Source: Brevundimonas sp. UBA5713
Lineage (GTDB): Bacteria; Pseudomonadota; Alphaproteobacteria; Caulobacterales; Caulobacteraceae
Direction of reading: 5' to 3'
DNA: 64,000 nt
NCBI RefSeq assembly: GCF_002419815.1
Contig: NZ_DIGV01000019.1
Location: forward strand, 1 to 64,000
The notes under the pieces are model-generated. The model worked only from the letters and a program-made list of their open reading frames with translations, was not told where the DNA came from and made no database searches. Within the stretch, counting starts at the first letter, position 1, and the number at the start of each line of letters is the position of its first letter. The position numbers and the translations under genes are program-made. Positions 16,203 through 24,915 of this stretch are shown in pieces.

Positions 16203-17684
16203 TTAGCCCGCTTCCTTGATGTGGTCCTCGAGGCCCTGTTCGCGCACCTTGCGGTACAGGGTCGAGCGACCGATGCCGAGACGGCGTGCGATTTCGGACA
16301 TGTGGCCGGAATAGACCTCGATGGCGTGCTGGATCAGGTCACGTTCAATGTCTTCAAGCGTGCGCACGTGGCCGCGTTCGTCGGTGATGCGGATCGGGCT
16401 GTCGAGCGCGGCAGACTGGGACGATTGTTGAGCCTCGGCCAGCGCCACCTCGCCATCGGGAGCATCGGCAAACTGAGCTGCGGTCGGCGTGGTTTCCAGC
16501 GGCGCGGCGACACCCGAAATAGCCGGAAAGTCATGCGGCTGGAGCATCGGGGAGTCCGCCAGCACCAGCGCGCGATAGATGGTGTTCTCCAGCTGTCGCA
16601 CATTGCCCGGCCAGTCATAGGCCTGAAGCAGGGCCATGGTTTCCGGCGAGCAGCCCACGATGCGCTTGCCCTCTTCGATATTGAAGCGGGTGATGAAGTG
16701 GTCGATCAGGGCTGGAATGTCTTCGCGGCGTTCGCGCAGGGCCGGAGCCTCGATCGGGAAGACGTTTAGGCGATAGAACAGGTCTTCGCGGAAGGCCCCT
16801 TCCTTCACCTGCTGGGCCGGATCACGGTTGGTGGCCGAGATGATGCGCACATCGACCTTTACGGGACGCTTGCCGCCTACCGGATCGACTTCGCCTTCCT
16901 GAAGGGCGCGCAGCAGTTTGACCTGAATATCCAGCGGCAGTTCGCCGATTTCATCCAGAAACAGGGTGCCGCCATTGGCCTCTACGAACTTGCCCGCATG
17001 TTTTTCATGCGCGCCGGTAAAGGCACCCTTTTCGTGACCGAACAGGATGGATTCGACCAGATTGGCGGGCAGGGCCCCGCAGTTTACGGCCACGAAGGGC
17101 TTGCCCGAGCGGGGGCTGGCCCCGTGAAGGGCGCGGGCGATGACTTCCTTACCCACGCCGCTTTCGCCGGTGATCAGCACCGGAATGGAGGACTTGGCCG
17201 CGCGGGCACCCAAGGCCTTGACCATCCGCATGGGCGCGCTGTCGCCGACGATGTCGTCAAAGCTGGTACGGCCGGTGGCGCGTTTCTTAAGGCGACCGAT
17301 TTCGGCGGTCAGCTGGGTCATTTGCAGGGCGTTGCGCACGCCGATCAACAGGCGCTCCGGCCCGACCGGTTTGACGAAGAAGTCCTGCGCCCCGGCCTGC
17401 ATGGCCTTGACTACGGTCTCGATGCCGCCATTGGCCGTCAGCACGATCACCGGCGTGGTGATGCCCGCGGTGCGCAGCTCGGCCAGTGTTTCAAGACCGG
17501 ACGGACCGCCGGGCATGATCAGGTCCAGCAGCACCACATCGGCGCTGCCGCCCTTGGTCAGGCGATCAATAGCCTCCCCACCGTTTTCGGCGTGAACGAC
17601 CGCATAGCCCTCGCGCTCCAGAATCGCCTGTATCAGGCGGCGCTGGGTCGGATCGTCATCCACGACCAGAACAGTCTTGCCCAT
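16203..17684 (-). CDS. tacA: sigma-54-dependent response regulator, TacA-like
   Basis: A 493-residue NtrC-type activator. The receiver domain (residues 1-120) has the acidic pocket VVDDDP, the phospho-acceptor Asp near 54 in VLLDLIMP, and Lys in FFVKPVG. The AAA+ domain shows GESGVGKE, the sigma-54 contact loop GAFTGA, FLDEIGELP and GNVRQLEN. A Fis-type helix-turn-helix (MSEIARRLGIGRSTLYRKV) ends the protein. In Caulobacter TacA drives stalk genes under the ShkA-ShpA phosphorelay; the neighbourhood with gapR makes that orthology likely. ATG 17684 has AAGGGG eight bases upstream; a GTG at 17693 is also in frame. Confidence 0.88.
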   Translation of the reverse strand: MGKTVLVVDDDPTQRRLIQAILEREGYAVVHAENGGEAIDRLTKGGSADVVLLDLIMPGGPSGLETLAELRTAGITTPVIVLTANGGIETVVKAMQAGAQDFFVKPVGPERLLIGVRNALQMTQLTAEIGRLKKRATGRTSFDDIVGDSAPMRMVKALGARAAKSSIPVLITGESGVGKEVIARALHGASPRSGKPFVAVNCGALPANLVESILFGHEKGAFTGAHEKHAGKFVEANGGTLFLDEIGELPLDIQVKLLRALQEGEVDPVGGKRPVKVDVRIISATNRDPAQQVKEGAFREDLFYRLNVFPIEAPALRERREDIPALIDHFITRFNIEEGKRIVGCSPETMALLQAYDWPGNVRQLENTIYRALVLADSPMLQPHDFPAISGVAAPLETTPTAAQFADAPDGEVALAEAQQSSQSAALDSPIRITDERGHVRTLEDIERDLIQHAIEVYSGHMSEIARRLGIGRSTLYRKVREQGLEDHIKEAG

Positions 17685-17817
17685 ATGGGACACCCCTTAA
17701 ACTTCACCACTCGACCGTCCTCTTTTTGGAGCGGGACGGTTGCTATGGTTCCTGTCTCTAAACGACACGAATGAAGATCGGGTTTCCCGTTTGGGGTGGC
17801 TAAGTTAATGGCTACGC

Positions 17818-19533
17818 TTAATTTTTGTTTACCGGACAAGTCGGTTCATAACGGAAATCAAGGGTCTGGCCATCGATCGACAGCGCAGACGGCCCGGACG
17901 GCGGTAAGATTTGCGGATCGCCGGAAATAAATTTATCCGCCAATGTCGTCCCGCCCCCGCACTGATGGCGCAGGGCAAACAGGCCCATCCGCTTCCACGA
18001 TCCCGTCTCGGTACGCTCGAAGACGTGAGCTTCGTTGAAAACGACCATCAGCACCTCGGGCTGACTGTCACCCGTCACATCCAGCAAACGCGCCGGACAG
18101 TCCTGATAACACACGCCGCCATCGGTGAAGTTTTCCGGCGCGGGGGTGCCTTCGGGATAGAAGGTAACGCGTGCCGGTTGGGGAGCGCTGAACCGGTTGT
18201 CGAGCACATTCTTGGCGCGCCGTGCAATCTCGGCGTCGGGAGAGCGGGACAGCTCTTCCAGTGCCGCTCTGGCGCGCGGGCCGCCCTTCCAGCCCAACCA
18301 AGCATAGGGAATCTGTTCCGCATTCAGGGTGCCAGACGCCACGCGGGCCAGTTGGTTATTTATCGACAGCTGCACAGGGTTCAGCCATGGCGTTGAATAG
18401 GCCAGCAGGACCAGAGTGGTCACCACGGCCACTGCCACATTGGTCCCCTCCAGAAGCGGCATCCATCCCCCGCCGCGCTGGCGTCCTATCCATTGCGCCG
18501 CCACATAGCCCACACCATACAACAGGCCGATGATGGCCCCCGTCAGCGCTACAATGCGTTGCGGAGTCAGGCCGTGCTGACCAATCCGCACCCAAACGGC
18601 CCACAGGGCGAAGGCCGTCAATGGCACCAGAAGCACGCAGGCCACCCGCATGGTAATGCGCAGGAACGGGGCCTCGGACAGGTGCTCTGCCCCGTCCTGA
18701 TAGACAGTATTGATCAGGATGATCAGGCCCGCCGCCGATGCCAGCATAAAGGCTGCGGGGCTGAGCGACGTATGCAGGCCACCGGTCCCCACCACCGGCA
18801 GGGCAATAAGAAAGGCTCCGGCCAGCAGGACCGCGACCGGCAGCAGCCACGACAGCAGGGTCAGAGCCACCATGCGTATGCCTTGCGTCAGGCCGTCCCG
18901 AACATCGCTGAGCTCGACGCCAAGGGCGAACACGATCGCTGACAGGAAGGTGATGAACCACGCCTTGCCTATGACATCCATGACGAAGCTGATGCCGATT
19001 GTCCGGAACAGAGCGCCGCCGATCAGCAGGATCAGCCAGAAGACCCCCACAAACATCAGGGCCAGAACCAGCTGGATGCCCGCCTTCCACGCGGTTTCAT
19101 AATAGTGGTCGTATGGCACAAAGGCTTCGCCTTGCCGCAGCGCCGGAACGATCAGGTGGTGTGCACAAAACAGCGCGGCGGGCAGGCACAACCCGAGCAC
19201 CAGCAAGGTGCTGTCTCCGTTTTCCAGACTTCCGCTGGCCCAGCCCAGCAGCCCCAGAATGATCGTGGCAATGGTTCCCCAGGCGAGGGTGCTTCTCAGC
19301 GAGACCTGACCTATGGCCGCCAGCCATACAGGAGGAGCAAAAGCCGCAATCATGGCCCACGCGACCAGGGGACCGGTATTGAGAGCGTCGAACTTGGTGA
19401 CACGGTAGAGGCCGTACAGCAGGGCACCCTGTATCAGCCCTACAATCAGGCGGGCGATCAGGCGCGACCGGCTCGTGCCTTGCTGTGATCGGGAAAAACG
19501 CGAACCGCTATTGGGGGAGAAGAGGTGGTCCAT
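17818..19533 (-). CDS. DUF4153 multi-pass membrane protein
   Basis: A 571-residue protein with roughly ten to twelve hydrophobic segments between residues 25 and 400, then a soluble C-terminal domain of about 160 residues. The membrane part fits DUF4153, an uncharacterised family of polytopic proteins. The C-terminal region includes a stretch with CYQDCPARLLDVTGDSQPEVL, which looks like a short beta-rich, possibly calcium-binding, VCBS-like segment, exposed outside the membrane. It lies upstream of tacA on the same strand, 133 bp away. Function unknown. Confidence 0.8.
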   Translation of the reverse strand: MDHLFSPNSGSRFSRSQQGTSRSRLIARLIVGLIQGALLYGLYRVTKFDALNTGPLVAWAMIAAFAPPVWLAAIGQVSLRSTLAWGTIATIILGLLGWASGSLENGDSTLLVLGLCLPAALFCAHHLIVPALRQGEAFVPYDHYYETAWKAGIQLVLALMFVGVFWLILLIGGALFRTIGISFVMDVIGKAWFITFLSAIVFALGVELSDVRDGLTQGIRMVALTLLSWLLPVAVLLAGAFLIALPVVGTGGLHTSLSPAAFMLASAAGLIILINTVYQDGAEHLSEAPFLRITMRVACVLLVPLTAFALWAVWVRIGQHGLTPQRIVALTGAIIGLLYGVGYVAAQWIGRQRGGGWMPLLEGTNVAVAVVTTLVLLAYSTPWLNPVQLSINNQLARVASGTLNAEQIPYAWLGWKGGPRARAALEELSRSPDAEIARRAKNVLDNRFSAPQPARVTFYPEGTPAPENFTDGGVCYQDCPARLLDVTGDSQPEVLMVVFNEAHVFERTETGSWKRMGLFALRHQCGGGTTLADKFISGDPQILPPSGPSALSIDGQTLDFRYEPTCPVNKN

Positions 19534-19625
19534 CGTCGGGCCCTCGCCATGAGTCGTGGGTCCGGAGCATGGCAGCTAACATCGGTGTGACAAGTTACAG
19601 TTCCTTGATAGGGAACAGCGGATTG

Positions 19626-19733
19626 TCAGGCTGCTGTCGTGTTCAGGCCTAGAGTGATGACACCAAAGATATCGACCAGCGCCGTCAGGTCGTCTTCGGG
19701 GCGGTAGGGGCGAATGGTCAGGTGTGTGGGCAC
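19626..19733 (-). pseudogene. possible remnant of a GNAT acetyltransferase N-terminus
   Basis: A 35-codon frame from a GTG at 19733 encodes HLTIRPYRPEDDLTALVDIF, which is the common opening of GNAT acetyltransferases, and then stops after an unrelated ten-residue tail. No continuation of the GNAT fold is visible in other frames downstream. It may be a relic or chance similarity; it overlaps the pepF upstream region. Confidence 0.3.
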
Positions 19734-19825
19734 GGCGCGTGGCTCTGTCTCTGGGTGTGTCGAATAACAGCGATCCCGCCTTTGCCAGCTTGCGCTGGTC
19801 CTGCCCAGCCCCCACAACTAGGGGC

Positions 19826-21622
19826 ATGAACGCGCCCGTTAAGCCGACCGAATTCGCCGACGCCCCTTTGTGGGACCTGTCCGACCTCTATGCCTCGCGC
19901 GAGGATGCCCGCATCCAGACTGATCTGGACCGCGCCCGCGATCTGGTGGGGCGCATGAACGTCTATCAGGGCAAGCTGACTGCCCTGTCGGGTGCCGAAC
20001 TGGGCAAGGTGCTGGACGAGGTCATTCGCCTTTACGAAGAGGCGGGCGAAGTGGTCGGTGGTCTGGGGGCGTATGCTTTTCTGGCCGCCTCGACCAACCG
20101 CGAGGATGCCGCCGCCCAGTCGTTTGAAGCGGATCTGCGCGAAAAGCTGACGGCCATCGTCACGCCGACCGTCTGGCTGACGCTGGAAATAAACCAGTTG
20201 GACGACGAGGCCGTGAAGGCCGCACTGGCCGCTCATGAACCGGCCCGTAAATGGGAGCCGTGGTTGCGCCGTCTGCGCGCCATGAAGCCGCATGAACTGT
20301 CGGAAGAGCTCGAAACCTTTATCGCCGAACAATCGCCGATCCAGGCGCAGTGGCCGCGCCTGTTCGACGAGACCCTGGCCCTGCTGCGCGCCGATGTGGA
20401 TGGCGAGAAGCTGACCCTGTCCGAAGGCCTCAACCGCCTGACCGACAAGGATGAGGCCAAGCGGGCCGCGGCGGGCAAAGCCCTGACCGAAGCGTTCAAT
20501 GGCATCACCCGCACCATGGCCATGGTGCTGAACACGGTTGCTGCCGAAAAGGCGCTGGAAGATCGCAAGCGCGGCTTCAAACGCCCCGCCGACAGCCGAC
20601 ATCTGGCCAATGAGGTGCATGGCGAGAGCGTCGATGCCATGGCCGACGCCGTCGCCGAGGCCTATCCGCGCATCGCCCACCGCTATTACGCCCTGAAGGC
20701 CAAGCTGATGGGCAAGGACAAGCTGAACCACTGGGACCGCAATGCGCCCATCGGACAGGCGGGGTCAAAAGCTTACGACTGGCAGGGCGGCAAGGATTTG
20801 GTGCTCAGCAGCTTTGCCGATCTGGGCGGAGATTTTGCCGAACGCGCGGGCTGGTTCTTTGACCGTCCGTGGATCGATGCGCGTCCGCGTGCGGGCAAGC
20901 AGTCGGGGGCCTATTCGCACCCTGTGACGGCGGGTACCCACCCCTATGTCTTCCTGAACTGGATGGGCGAGCGCCGCGACGTGCTGACGCTGGCGCATGA
21001 ACTGGGCCACGGCGTCCACCAGACGCTGGCGGCGGGGCAGGGCGGTCTGCTGGCCGATACGCCGCTGACGCTGGCCGAGACAGCCTCTATTTTCGCCGAG
21101 GGCCTGACGTTCGATCGCCTGCTGTCGGAGGCCACCGACGAGGATCGCCGCGCCCTGCTGGCGGGCCGTATCGAGGACGGGCTGAACACGGTGGTGCGCC
21201 AGATCGCCTTCCACCGCTTTGAAACCCGTTTCCATGACGAGCGTGCGCAGGGCGAATTGCCGGTCGAACGCATCAACCAGATCTGGACCGAGGAACTGAC
21301 GGCCAGCTTGGGTCCGGCGGTAGACCTGACGGGCTATGAGAACTGGTGGGCCTATGTCAGCCACTTCGTTCACTCGCCCTTCTATGTCTACGCCTATGCC
21401 TTTGGTGATCTGCTGGTCGCGGCCTTGATGGAAACGCGCGCCAAGGACCCCGAGGCCTTTACGCCGCTGTACCGCGAACTGTTGGCCAATGGCGGCTCCA
21501 AAACCTATGTCGAGGCGCTAGAGCCGTTTGGCCTGAACCCGCGCGATCCGGCCTTCTGGACCATCGGCACCAAACGCCTCGAAGGTCTGGTGGACCAGTT
21601 CGAGGCGCTGTGCGCCGAGTAA
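19826..21622 (+). CDS. pepF: oligoendopeptidase F (M3 family)
   Basis: A 598-residue cytoplasmic zinc metallopeptidase that degrades oligopeptides. The HEXXH site is LAHELGHGVHQTL near residues 390-402, with the third ligand in LAETASIFAEG about 25 residues on. The N-terminal helical lobe (LWDLSDLYASREDARI) and the C-terminal YAFGDLLVAAL are typical of the PepF branch of M3. The frame opens at 19724 but MNAPVKPTEFADAPLWDLSD at ATG 19826 is the family start. The gene converges with the AtoE-type transporter gene. Confidence 0.95.
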   Translation: MNAPVKPTEFADAPLWDLSDLYASREDARIQTDLDRARDLVGRMNVYQGKLTALSGAELGKVLDEVIRLYEEAGEVVGGLGAYAFLAASTNREDAAAQSFEADLREKLTAIVTPTVWLTLEINQLDDEAVKAALAAHEPARKWEPWLRRLRAMKPHELSEELETFIAEQSPIQAQWPRLFDETLALLRADVDGEKLTLSEGLNRLTDKDEAKRAAAGKALTEAFNGITRTMAMVLNTVAAEKALEDRKRGFKRPADSRHLANEVHGESVDAMADAVAEAYPRIAHRYYALKAKLMGKDKLNHWDRNAPIGQAGSKAYDWQGGKDLVLSSFADLGGDFAERAGWFFDRPWIDARPRAGKQSGAYSHPVTAGTHPYVFLNWMGERRDVLTLAHELGHGVHQTLAAGQGGLLADTPLTLAETASIFAEGLTFDRLLSEATDEDRRALLAGRIEDGLNTVVRQIAFHRFETRFHDERAQGELPVERINQIWTEELTASLGPAVDLTGYENWWAYVSHFVHSPFYVYAYAFGDLLVAALMETRAKDPEAFTPLYRELLANGGSKTYVEALEPFGLNPRDPAFWTIGTKRLEGLVDQFEALCAE

Positions 21623-21629
21623 AAGCCCT

Positions 21630-21664
21630 GTCGGGCTGACCCTCTAGAAAAAGGTCAGCCCGAC
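21630..21664. terminator. convergent hairpin between pepF and the transporter gene
   Basis: Perfect 12-bp arms GTCGGGCTGACC (21630-21641) and GGTCAGCCCGAC (21653-21664) around an A-rich loop. The right arm encodes the last residues of the transporter. There is no good T tract on either side, so termination strength is uncertain. Confidence 0.5.
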
Positions 21665-22951
21665 ACCGATGATGGCACCCGTCAGCAGCAGATGCAGGGT
21701 GCAGAACCCCATAATATCCTTGGCGCGCAGTCCGGCGATGCCAAGGATGGGCAGGGCCCAGAACGGCTGGACCAGATTGGTCCAGCTGTCGCCCCACGCA
21801 ATCGCCATCGACACACGCGCGGCATCCACGCCCAGCGCCTCTGCGGCAGGCAGGAAGACAGGGGCCTGAATGGCCCACTGGCCACCGCCTGACGGCACGA
21901 AGAAGTTGACGATCCCCGCCGAAATGAATGTCCAGAAGGGCAGAGACTGCGGCGAGGCAATCGCCACGAACAGCGACGAAATCGTCTCCGCCAGTCCCGA
22001 ATGCAGGATCACCGCCATGATCCCCGCATAGAAGGGGAACTGGATAATGATGCCCGAGCCGCCTTTCACGCCTTCGTTCAGACTGGCCAGCAGATTGCGC
22101 GGCTTGCCATGCAGAATGATGGCGAGAAACAGGAACAGGAAGTTGACGATATTCAGCGTCAGCGTGCCGTCGTTCAGGAAATAGTTGAACAGGAAGGCCA
22201 GACCGGACACCCCGATCAACAGGCTGAGCACGCGGCTGTCTTCCATCTTTTCGGCCGGGGTCTCGGCTTTGCGTGCGGGTAGTTCAGGCTCTTTCAGCAG
22301 TTCGGGATCGACCAGAACCTCTTCACCCTTGCGCGGCATCATCAGCAGATTGACCAGAGGTACCACGACGAACAGGCCCGCCACGATCACCAGATTGAAC
22401 AGGGCGAAGATGGTTTGGTCAGTGCCGATCACGCCGATAGCGCTTTCGAACGCATGGCCGGGCGTGGCGATGGTCAGCGGGATCGAGCCTGCCAGTCCGC
22501 CGTGCCAGACGATGAAGCCGGAATAGGCCGAGGCGACCAGCAGGCGGTAATCGACTGCGACCTTGCGGGCGATGGCCTTGGCGAACAGTGCCCCGATCAC
22601 CAGTCCAAAGCCCCAGTTGATCCAGCTGGCCGTCAGCGACACATAGCTGACCAGCAGGATGGCAGTGACCGGCGACTTGGCCAGATCGGCCAGACGCTCC
22701 AGCAGCCGACGGATCGGCGGGGCTGAAGCCATCATATAGCCGCTGACCAGCACCAGCATCATCTGCATGGCAAAGCTGAGCAGCTCCCAGAAGCCGGTAC
22801 CCCACATTTCGATAACGGCGAACGGGCTTTGCCCCTCGATACCGACAGCTGCCGCCATGACGATCAGCGTCAGGATGACCACAAAGATATAAGGATCGGG
22901 CAGCCAGCGATCGACCAGTCTGACAAGCGGCCTGGCAATGAAATTGAGCAT
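21644..22951 (-). CDS. AtoE-family short-chain fatty acid transporter
   Basis: A 435-residue inner-membrane protein with about ten to twelve hydrophobic helices. The start MLNFIARPLVRLVDRWLPDP and the internal SWINWGFGLVIGALFA, HGGLAGSIPLTIATPGH and VPSGGGQWAIQAPV are typical of the AtoE/YhfT-type TIGR00366 family, thought to take up short-chain fatty acids such as acetoacetate or butyrate. ATG 22951 has GGAGG five bases upstream, inside the extra codons of a longer GTG frame, so the short start is right. It is divergent from the serine hydrolase gene. Confidence 0.88.
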   Translation of the reverse strand: MLNFIARPLVRLVDRWLPDPYIFVVILTLIVMAAAVGIEGQSPFAVIEMWGTGFWELLSFAMQMMLVLVSGYMMASAPPIRRLLERLADLAKSPVTAILLVSYVSLTASWINWGFGLVIGALFAKAIARKVAVDYRLLVASAYSGFIVWHGGLAGSIPLTIATPGHAFESAIGVIGTDQTIFALFNLVIVAGLFVVVPLVNLLMMPRKGEEVLVDPELLKEPELPARKAETPAEKMEDSRVLSLLIGVSGLAFLFNYFLNDGTLTLNIVNFLFLFLAIILHGKPRNLLASLNEGVKGGSGIIIQFPFYAGIMAVILHSGLAETISSLFVAIASPQSLPFWTFISAGIVNFFVPSGGGQWAIQAPVFLPAAEALGVDAARVSMAIAWGDSWTNLVQPFWALPILGIAGLRAKDIMGFCTLHLLLTGAIIGVGLTFF

Positions 22952-23077
22952 ACTTTCCTCCACTTAAGGGGGAGTATTCGCGGAGTTTCGGCTTTAGCGG
23001 TAATCAGGATTTCGTGTTGTGTCCCCGTGACCGAACTGTGAGTTGACAGCACGCCGGTCCGCAGGAAGCTTGGCCGG

Positions 23078-24442
23078 ATGAAAGCCCTGTTTTTAGCCCT
23101 AAGCGCGGCGGGCCTGCTGGCCGCACCTGTAGCCGTGGCACAGTCCTCGACCGGACTGGCCGCCATCGCTGACCATCCGCCCCAGCAGCGCGCCATGGCC
23201 GCTGGCTATAAGGCCCTGACCGTCTGTAGCGCGCTGAAAACCGCCGAGGCCGCAGGCAGTACCCGCTCCCTCGCCAGCATAGAGGCCAATGAGCTGTCGG
23301 GCATCTATCCCGAACTGCAACCGATCATCGACCATCTGACCGCCGAGGTCTCCGACCACGAGGTGCGCGTGGCATGGGATGCCTCCGCGCCCGCCCGTGT
23401 CGCCAGCTATCGGTCGGGGCAGGGCTGTGTGATCCAGCCCATGGGCTATGTGTCGGGCACACCTCTGGCTCCCGTCGCACGTCGCACTCAGGCTGAAGAC
23501 CTGCCAACCGGTACCGTATCTGGCGATGCGGCTGGTGTGGATCAGGTGATCCGCAGCGCACTGGATCAGACCTATGGCGCGGGCACCAACACCACGGGCG
23601 TGGTCATCCTGCAAAACGGCCAGCGGGTGGCGGAGGCCTATAAGGACGGCTTTGGCCCCCACGTACCCCAGCGCACATGGTCGGTGGCCAAGAGCATTGC
23701 GGGCACGCTGATCGGTGCCGCCGTGCATCGCGGAGAGTTATCTGTCAGCGATCGAGCCCCCATCGCCAACTGGCAGGTGGCGGGCGATCCGCGCGCGGCC
23801 ATCACGGTCGAAAGCCTGATGCGTATGGCGTCGGGCCTGACCAGCGACACGGCGGGCAACCGCACCGACGGCATCTATTTCGGTGGCACCACGGCGGATG
23901 AACAGGCTCCGTCGTGGCCGCTGCTGCATCCGGTGGGCAGCACCTATCGCTACGCCAACAATGATACCTTGCTGGCGGTGATGTCGATTGCCGAAGGGTT
24001 CAAGGCGAATCCGCCTTCGGCCTTTTTCGACCGTCTGGGCATGACCCACACCTTTGCCGAGACCGACTGGCGCGGAAACTTCATCCTGTCGTCTCAGGTC
24101 TGGACCACGGCGCGTGATCTGTCGCGACTGGGGCAGCTCTATCTGAATGACGGTGTATGGGAGGGCGAGCGCCTGTTGCCCCAAGGGTGGGGGCGGTTCG
24201 TCTCCGATCCTTCGGGGCCGCAGCCGCCGACCGGAAACTTCGGCTATGGCGCGACCTTCTGGGTTCTGAACCGCTCCGAAGGCGTGCCTGCGGACACCTA
24301 TGCCGCCTTTGGCAATCGCGGCCAGTACGTGGTGATTGTGCCCAGCCGACAGGTCGTTATCGTGCGCCGTGGCGAGGATCCGGCAGGTCATGCCTTCGAC
24401 ATTGCGGCCTTCACCCGCGACCTATTGGCCAAGCTAGATTGA
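23078..24442 (+). CDS. secreted serine hydrolase, beta-lactamase (class C) fold
   Basis: A 454-residue protein with a Sec signal peptide (MKALFLALSAAGLLAAPVAVAQ) and a domain of the class C beta-lactamase/transpeptidase-like family (COG1680). The nucleophile motif is SVAKSIAGT near residues 207-215; the YxN-type motif is YRYANND near 287-293, and an HTG/KTG-like strand near FGNRGQYVVI is weak. The first 150 residues form an extra helical domain with Cys pairs. Most such proteins are esterases or peptidases rather than antibiotic-resistance enzymes. It is likely periplasmic. Confidence 0.88.
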   Translation: MKALFLALSAAGLLAAPVAVAQSSTGLAAIADHPPQQRAMAAGYKALTVCSALKTAEAAGSTRSLASIEANELSGIYPELQPIIDHLTAEVSDHEVRVAWDASAPARVASYRSGQGCVIQPMGYVSGTPLAPVARRTQAEDLPTGTVSGDAAGVDQVIRSALDQTYGAGTNTTGVVILQNGQRVAEAYKDGFGPHVPQRTWSVAKSIAGTLIGAAVHRGELSVSDRAPIANWQVAGDPRAAITVESLMRMASGLTSDTAGNRTDGIYFGGTTADEQAPSWPLLHPVGSTYRYANNDTLLAVMSIAEGFKANPPSAFFDRLGMTHTFAETDWRGNFILSSQVWTTARDLSRLGQLYLNDGVWEGERLLPQGWGRFVSDPSGPQPPTGNFGYGATFWVLNRSEGVPADTYAAFGNRGQYVVIVPSRQVVIVRRGEDPAGHAFDIAAFTRDLLAKLD

Positions 24443-24515
24443 ACGAAGGTCTTGAGCCGCCCGAACGGGACGCTATAAGACCCAACAAAATACTGACTCA
24501 TTTACCGGAAGTCCT

Positions 24516-24767
24516 ATGGCTGACCAGCACGCTGAAACCGCCCACGACCACGTTCACGGCCAGATGGAAATCTCGGCTCAGGTCACGATGTTCGATCTGT
24601 TCATCGAGATGACTAAGTGGTGCTCGCTGGGCGTTGCCGCCCTCGTGGTGTTTCTGGTGGTGTGGTTCGCCGTTGGCGCTGGCTTCCTGCCGGCCCTGAT
24701 TTCGGCTGTAGTGCTGACCGCCATTGGCGTGGTCGTACTGCGCAAGAAGAAAGACGCAGCCCACTAA
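24516..24767 (+). CDS. aa3-type cytochrome c oxidase subunit IV
   Basis: An 83-residue small membrane protein. The N-terminal half is His-rich and soluble (HAETAHDHVHGQMEISAQ), then TMFDLFIEMTKWCSLGVAALVVF begins two adjacent hydrophobic segments ending RKKKDAAH. This matches the bacterial aa3 oxidase subunit IV family of alphaproteobacteria, a peripheral-transmembrane subunit with no redox centre. It stands alone and is ended by a strong terminator before pntAA. Confidence 0.85.
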   Translation: MADQHAETAHDHVHGQMEISAQVTMFDLFIEMTKWCSLGVAALVVFLVVWFAVGAGFLPALISAVVLTAIGVVVLRKKKDAAH

Positions 24768-24797
24768 AACGGGCCGCTGTCCCTATCTGATCTAAAG

Positions 24798-24828
24798 AGC
24801 CCGCCGGTCCTGCCGGTGGGCTTTTTTC
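24798..24828 (+). terminator. intrinsic terminator after oxidase subunit IV
   Basis: Stem AGCCCGCCGG/CCGGTGGGCT with a short loop, followed by TTTTTCTT. It cleanly separates the oxidase subunit gene from the pnt operon. Confidence 0.88.
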
Positions 24829-24915
24829 TTGTCCGCGCCGGATCATGGCTTGCGCGGTCGGCCTTCTTGTCTAACGTTGATATGTGTGAGGCGGGGAAGA
24901 TCGGGAGCAAGGCCC

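Noticed and set aside
17714..17740. Inverted repeat ACCGTCC/GGACGGT between the DUF4153 gene and tacA as a terminator
   Set aside because: The T-rich stretch is in the loop and none follows the stem, so it does not look like an intrinsic terminator. It may still be an operator.
17805..17821. Possible CtrA site TTAA-N9-TTAA upstream of tacA
   Set aside because: The spacer is nine bases rather than the seven of the CtrA consensus, and it lies at the end of the DUF4153 gene.
23078..24442. Antibiotic-resistance beta-lactamase
   Set aside because: The SxxK and YxN motifs are present, but the architecture fits the broad serine-hydrolase family, which is mostly not involved in resistance.
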